From Candidatus Sumerlaeota bacterium (GTDB taxonomy: Bacteria > Sumerlaeota > Sumerlaeia > JADFCT01): a DNA stretch of 8,131 nucleotides. Below the pieces are notes generated by a model. The model saw only the letters and a list, made by a program, of their open reading frames with translations, did not search any database and was not told the DNA's origin. The translations under genes were made by a program, and so were the position numbers. The stretch lies in contig JAPLSP010000487.1 in assembly GCA_026398575.1 (NCBI GenBank), forward strand, positions 1 through 8,131, in the 5' to 3' direction. Below, piece after piece: positions 5,668 to 8,131 of this stretch; position 1 is the stretch's first letter, and each line of letters starts with the position of its first letter.

Positions 5668-6144
5668 ATGAAACTGAAAATATACCTGGATACGTCCGTC
5701 ATTTCAGCCTACTTCGATTTCCGGAGCCCGGCCAGGCAGATCATAACGCAGAGATGGGTCCTAAATAACGCCAAAGAGTTTGATATTTTCGCGTCTCTTC
5801 TTGTGTTGGAAGAGATTGAGCGGACTCCTGATCAAGAACTGCAGGCTAACATGGTAAGACTTCTCAATTCTCTTTCGGCAACCATTTTGGACACCAATAG
5901 CGCTATCTTCGAGCTTGCCGGCGCATATCGAGAACAAGTCCTACATGATGCGATCAATGACACTGCGCATATCGCGACAGCGTCATACTATAGGCTGGAT
6001 GCCATTGTATCGTGGAACTTCAGGCATATTGTTAATTTCAAGACCATGCGAGCCATTCATGATATTAATGCAAGACTGAGTTTTCCCAATGTCCAGATAC
6101 TGTCTTTACAGAATTTAGGAGGAGACCAATATGGCGCGCTATAG
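5668..6144 (+). CDS. PIN-domain ribonuclease, VapC-like toxin
   Basis: A 158-residue PIN-domain protein, expected to be a metal-dependent RNase acting in the cytoplasm as a toxin. Visible acidic-site residues are Asp8 in IYLDTSVISAYFD, Glu48/Glu49 in LVLEEIERTP, and Asp98 in INDTAHIATA. The fourth position falls in SWNFRHI (Asn117), the common Trp-Asn-His variant of this subgroup. The length is normal for a VapC-like protein. The start has a GAAGG 9 nt upstream. The gene overlaps the next one by 14 nt in another frame, so the two are translated as a unit. My hand count of 5701-6120 gives about 45% GC (189/420), against about 62% in a 120-base sample of sulfatase 3 (7201-7320), which suggests acquisition from elsewhere. 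The RNA target is unknown. Confidence 0.88.
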   Translation: MKLKIYLDTSVISAYFDFRSPARQIITQRWVLNNAKEFDIFASLLVLEEIERTPDQELQANMVRLLNSLSATILDTNSAIFELAGAYREQVLHDAINDTAHIATASYYRLDAIVSWNFRHIVNFKTMRAIHDINARLSFPNVQILSLQNLGGDQYGAL

Positions 6145-6358
6145 AAACGAATACAGCAAAGATGAGGATTTTATGATGTGGCAGCTGCACAAAATTAGAC
6201 GTCAAATTGCAGCCTTACATCAGACTCCCGAGCAGATCAATGAGGCCGGACGACAAGTGATTGCCAAGTACGGGCTCACCAATCTCAAACTGGCTCAACC
6301 GGCCAAGATCAAGAGCAAGGCTAAACAGGTGCGCGGGCATGCCACGGCTGAACGGTAA
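6131..6358 (+). CDS. Small partner of the PIN toxin, putative antitoxin
   Basis: A 75-residue charged protein with a strong ribosome site AGGAGG at 6117-6122, 8 nt before the ATG, inside the end of the PIN gene. Residues about 10-55 (FMMWQLHKIRRQIAALHQ, then TPEQINEAGRQVIAKYGL) look like a pair of helices. As I recall, small proteins with a His-Lys-Ile-Arg segment and an ending like AxxYGL often accompany PIN genes of this type. The last 20 residues are basic (KIKSKAKQVRGH). Position and overlap make an antitoxin role likely. The order toxin-then-antitoxin is the reverse of classical vapBC. No ribbon-helix-helix or AbrB DNA-binding motif is obvious, so autoregulation is unproven. Confidence 0.7.
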   Translation: MARYRNEYSKDEDFMMWQLHKIRRQIAALHQTPEQINEAGRQVIAKYGLTNLKLAQPAKIKSKAKQVRGHATAER

Positions 6359-6417
6359 CAGTCTTGGCGCGGGGAAAAAAACAGGGCAATCCGCGTCCCG
6401 ACGATAGGACTCTGAGC

Positions 6418-8001
6418 ATGTCCGATTCACACACAGGCATTTCGCGGCGGCGGTTTATTCAGGCTGGAGCGGGGATTGCGGCGTTGGGGTTGGGAGCGCT
6501 GAGTCTTCCGGGCGGCGAGGACAAGCCCGTCTCGCGCAGAGCGCCGAATATTCTTTATGTTTTTTCGGATATGCAGCGGGCTACTTCGGTCGGCTGCTAT
6601 GGCGATCCGAATGTCCATACTCCGGCGCTGGATGCTTTCTGCAAACAAGGCGCGCGCTTCGATGCGGCGATGTCGAATACGCCGGTGTGCTGTCCGCATC
6701 GCGCCTGCCTGATGACCGGGCTCTACAGCCACCACCACGGCGTGGTGAGCAATAGCGTCAACTTCACACGGAAGGCGCGCGGTCTGGCCGAGCGATTCCG
6801 CGACGCCGGATACGTTACCGGGTACGCGGGCAAATGGCATATCCCGCCGGGATACGGCACGGAGGATTCCATGCCGTTGGGATTCCCGCTTAATGAAATC
6901 AAGGACGGCAACAAAGGCGCCAAGCGCGCGATGAAGGCGGCGCATGGACACTATGTCCTCGTCACCGTTCGCGACGCCAGCGGCAAAGAGGTCGAGCAGG
7001 GAGTCTATAAGCCGACCGTGCTGGCCGACGAGGCGATTCGCTTTATCGAAGAAAAAAGCAAAGGCGCGGCGCCGTGGGTGTTTTTCCTATCGTGGCTGCC
7101 GCCGCATACGCCCTATAAGGCGCCGCCCGAGTTCCGCAAACACTACGAAGGCGCGCTCCAACTGGCGCCGAACGTTCCCAAAGGCGCGCCCGCTGATTAT
7201 GCCCGGAAGGTTCTGCCCGACTACTACGGCATGGTTGAAAGCCTCGACGCCGAATTCAAGCGCATCCTCGAAGCCCTCAACCGCTCTGGCGCCGCCGAGG
7301 ACACGATCGTCTGCTATTCGTCGGATCACGGCGATATGCTGGGTTCGCACGGCTACGAAGCCAAGCGCTGGCCTCACGAGGAATCGGCGCGCGTACCGTT
7401 CCTGATCCGCTACCCGCGCGTCATCCGCGCAGGGCAGGCGATGAGCGACCCGTTCAGCACAGTGGACGTATTTCCCACTCTGGCGGGATTGGCCGGATTG
7501 AAGGCGCCCGACGGCCTCGATGGGGACGATTATTCGCCGATGCTGACGGGCAAGAGCGCCAAGCCGCCGCGCGATCACGTCTTCCTCCAGATGATGTACG
7601 CCTACGTCCCCTGGCCCGGCTGGCGCGCCCTGCGCACGCGCGAATTCTCCTACGCTAGGCGCCGTCAAGGCCCGTGGCTCCTGCACGACATCGTCAAAGA
7701 CCCCTTCCAGCTGAAAAACCTCGCCGACGATCCCGCGTCCAAACCGCTCCTGGAAGAAATGGACAAGCGCCTGGCTGCGATCATGAAAGAAACCGGCGAT
7801 TCCTGGGACTACAAAGCCACCACCGGCGATCTCGATTTCTGGCTGCCCGGCGGCCCAAAGCAAAAGAGCCAAAGCCTCGGCGTGCCGTGGCCCAAAGAGC
7901 AACAAGTGGCAGCAGACAAAGAAGCAGGCGAAGGCGGCAAGAAGAACGGCAAAGGCGGACGGAAGAAAGCTCCAAACACTGGGTCTGGCGATGGCAATTA
8001 A
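6418..8001 (+). CDS. Tat-exported S1-family sulfatase 3, paralogue of sulfatase 2
   Basis: A 527-residue formylglycine sulfatase of the SDHGD type. The Tat motif is SRRRFIQ (9-15), followed by a short hydrophobic stretch to about residue 30. The core shows APNILYVFSDMQR (42-54; Asp51), the shared GDPNVHTPALD segment, signature Cys91-Cys-Pro-His-Arg95 (Cys91 is the formylglycine precursor), GKWH (138-141), PPHTP (228-232), SDHGD (302-306) and Lys316. It aligns by eye with sulfatase 2 through most of the core. After the usual end of the fold there is an extra tail (about 470-527) that turns into a Lys/Gly-rich basic stretch (about 501-518). I chose the ATG at 6418, with AGGA at 6406-6409 eight nt upstream; a TTG at 6364 would add 18 residues but has no ribosome site and displaces the Tat motif. 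It starts 59 nt after the PIN partner. The substrate is unknown. Confidence 0.94.
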   Translation: MSDSHTGISRRRFIQAGAGIAALGLGALSLPGGEDKPVSRRAPNILYVFSDMQRATSVGCYGDPNVHTPALDAFCKQGARFDAAMSNTPVCCPHRACLMTGLYSHHHGVVSNSVNFTRKARGLAERFRDAGYVTGYAGKWHIPPGYGTEDSMPLGFPLNEIKDGNKGAKRAMKAAHGHYVLVTVRDASGKEVEQGVYKPTVLADEAIRFIEEKSKGAAPWVFFLSWLPPHTPYKAPPEFRKHYEGALQLAPNVPKGAPADYARKVLPDYYGMVESLDAEFKRILEALNRSGAAEDTIVCYSSDHGDMLGSHGYEAKRWPHEESARVPFLIRYPRVIRAGQAMSDPFSTVDVFPTLAGLAGLKAPDGLDGDDYSPMLTGKSAKPPRDHVFLQMMYAYVPWPGWRALRTREFSYARRRQGPWLLHDIVKDPFQLKNLADDPASKPLLEEMDKRLAAIMKETGDSWDYKATTGDLDFWLPGGPKQKSQSLGVPWPKEQQVAADKEAGEGGKKNGKGGRKKAPNTGSGDGN

Positions 8002-8131
8002 TGCCTTTCAGAAGGGAACCAGAGCCCAAAGTTTTCGCTGAACGGAATGCTTGTCTAGCGTGCGAGCTATCGTGAATTTATGGATGCCAAAACAGAGAAG
8101 GATTATATCTGTGATTAAATAAGTTTACTTA

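Noticed and set aside
6364..6417. TTG start adding 18 residues to sulfatase 3
   Set aside because: No ribosome site precedes the TTG. The ATG at 6418 has AGGA at good spacing and places the Tat motif at residues 9-15.
8002..8131. Possible small gene or terminator after sulfatase 3
   Set aside because: Only frames of up to about 16 codons from ATG or GTG are present before stops, with no clear ribosome site, and I see only a 4-bp dyad (TAGC/GCTA). Nothing here can be supported.

Overview
The window looks like chromosomal DNA from a PVC-group bacterium (Verrucomicrobiota, Lentisphaerota/Kiritimatiellota or Planctomycetota). This is an inference from the GC-rich coding DNA, several Tat-exported S1-family sulfatases side by side, and low-complexity repeats of a kind I associate with such genomes. 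No marker gene fixes the phylum.

Layout: (1) 1-58, minus strand: the first codons of a gene running off the left edge, with a signal-peptide-like start. (2) 100-1818, minus strand: a membrane histidine kinase of the NtrB/ZraS type with a long proline-rich extracytoplasmic region. (3) 1819-2277: a divergent regulatory region. It holds a good sigma-54 promoter candidate facing the kinase, two short perfect dyads, a sigma-70-like promoter candidate facing the sulfatases, and the first copy of a hairpin repeat. (4) 2278-3837, plus: a Tat-exported arylsulfatase of the CTPTR/SDNGG type. (5) 3838-3984: the second copy of the hairpin repeat. (6) 3985-5562, plus: a second sulfatase (CCPFR/SDHGD type) with a Ser-Asp tandem-repeat linker after its signal. 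(7) 5668-6358, plus: an overlapping PIN-toxin/small-partner pair in clearly lower-GC DNA. (8) 6418-8001, plus: a third sulfatase (CCPHR/SDHGD type), paralogous to the second, with a basic tail. (9) 8002-8131: no gene seen.

The three sulfatases are predicted to be exported folded through the Tat pathway and to remove sulfate esters from sulfated glycans outside the cytoplasm. All keep the Cys-X-Pro-X-Arg signature that is oxidised to formylglycine, but no formylglycine-generating enzyme, glycoside hydrolase, sulfate transporter or outer-membrane glycan importer lies in the window. The kinase is transcribed away from the sulfatases from the same intergenic region, so it might sense a signal linked to their substrate, but nothing in the sequence proves this. 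The PIN pair looks like an insertion into a sulfatase array.

The most unusual structures are not genes. The first is a pair of dispersed hairpin repeats flanking sulfatase 1, with a compensatory base-pair change and a left arm expanded as 12-bp tandem units. The second is the 9-bp tandem array embedded in the reading frame of sulfatase 2. I found no clear evidence for a wholly new enzymatic system.
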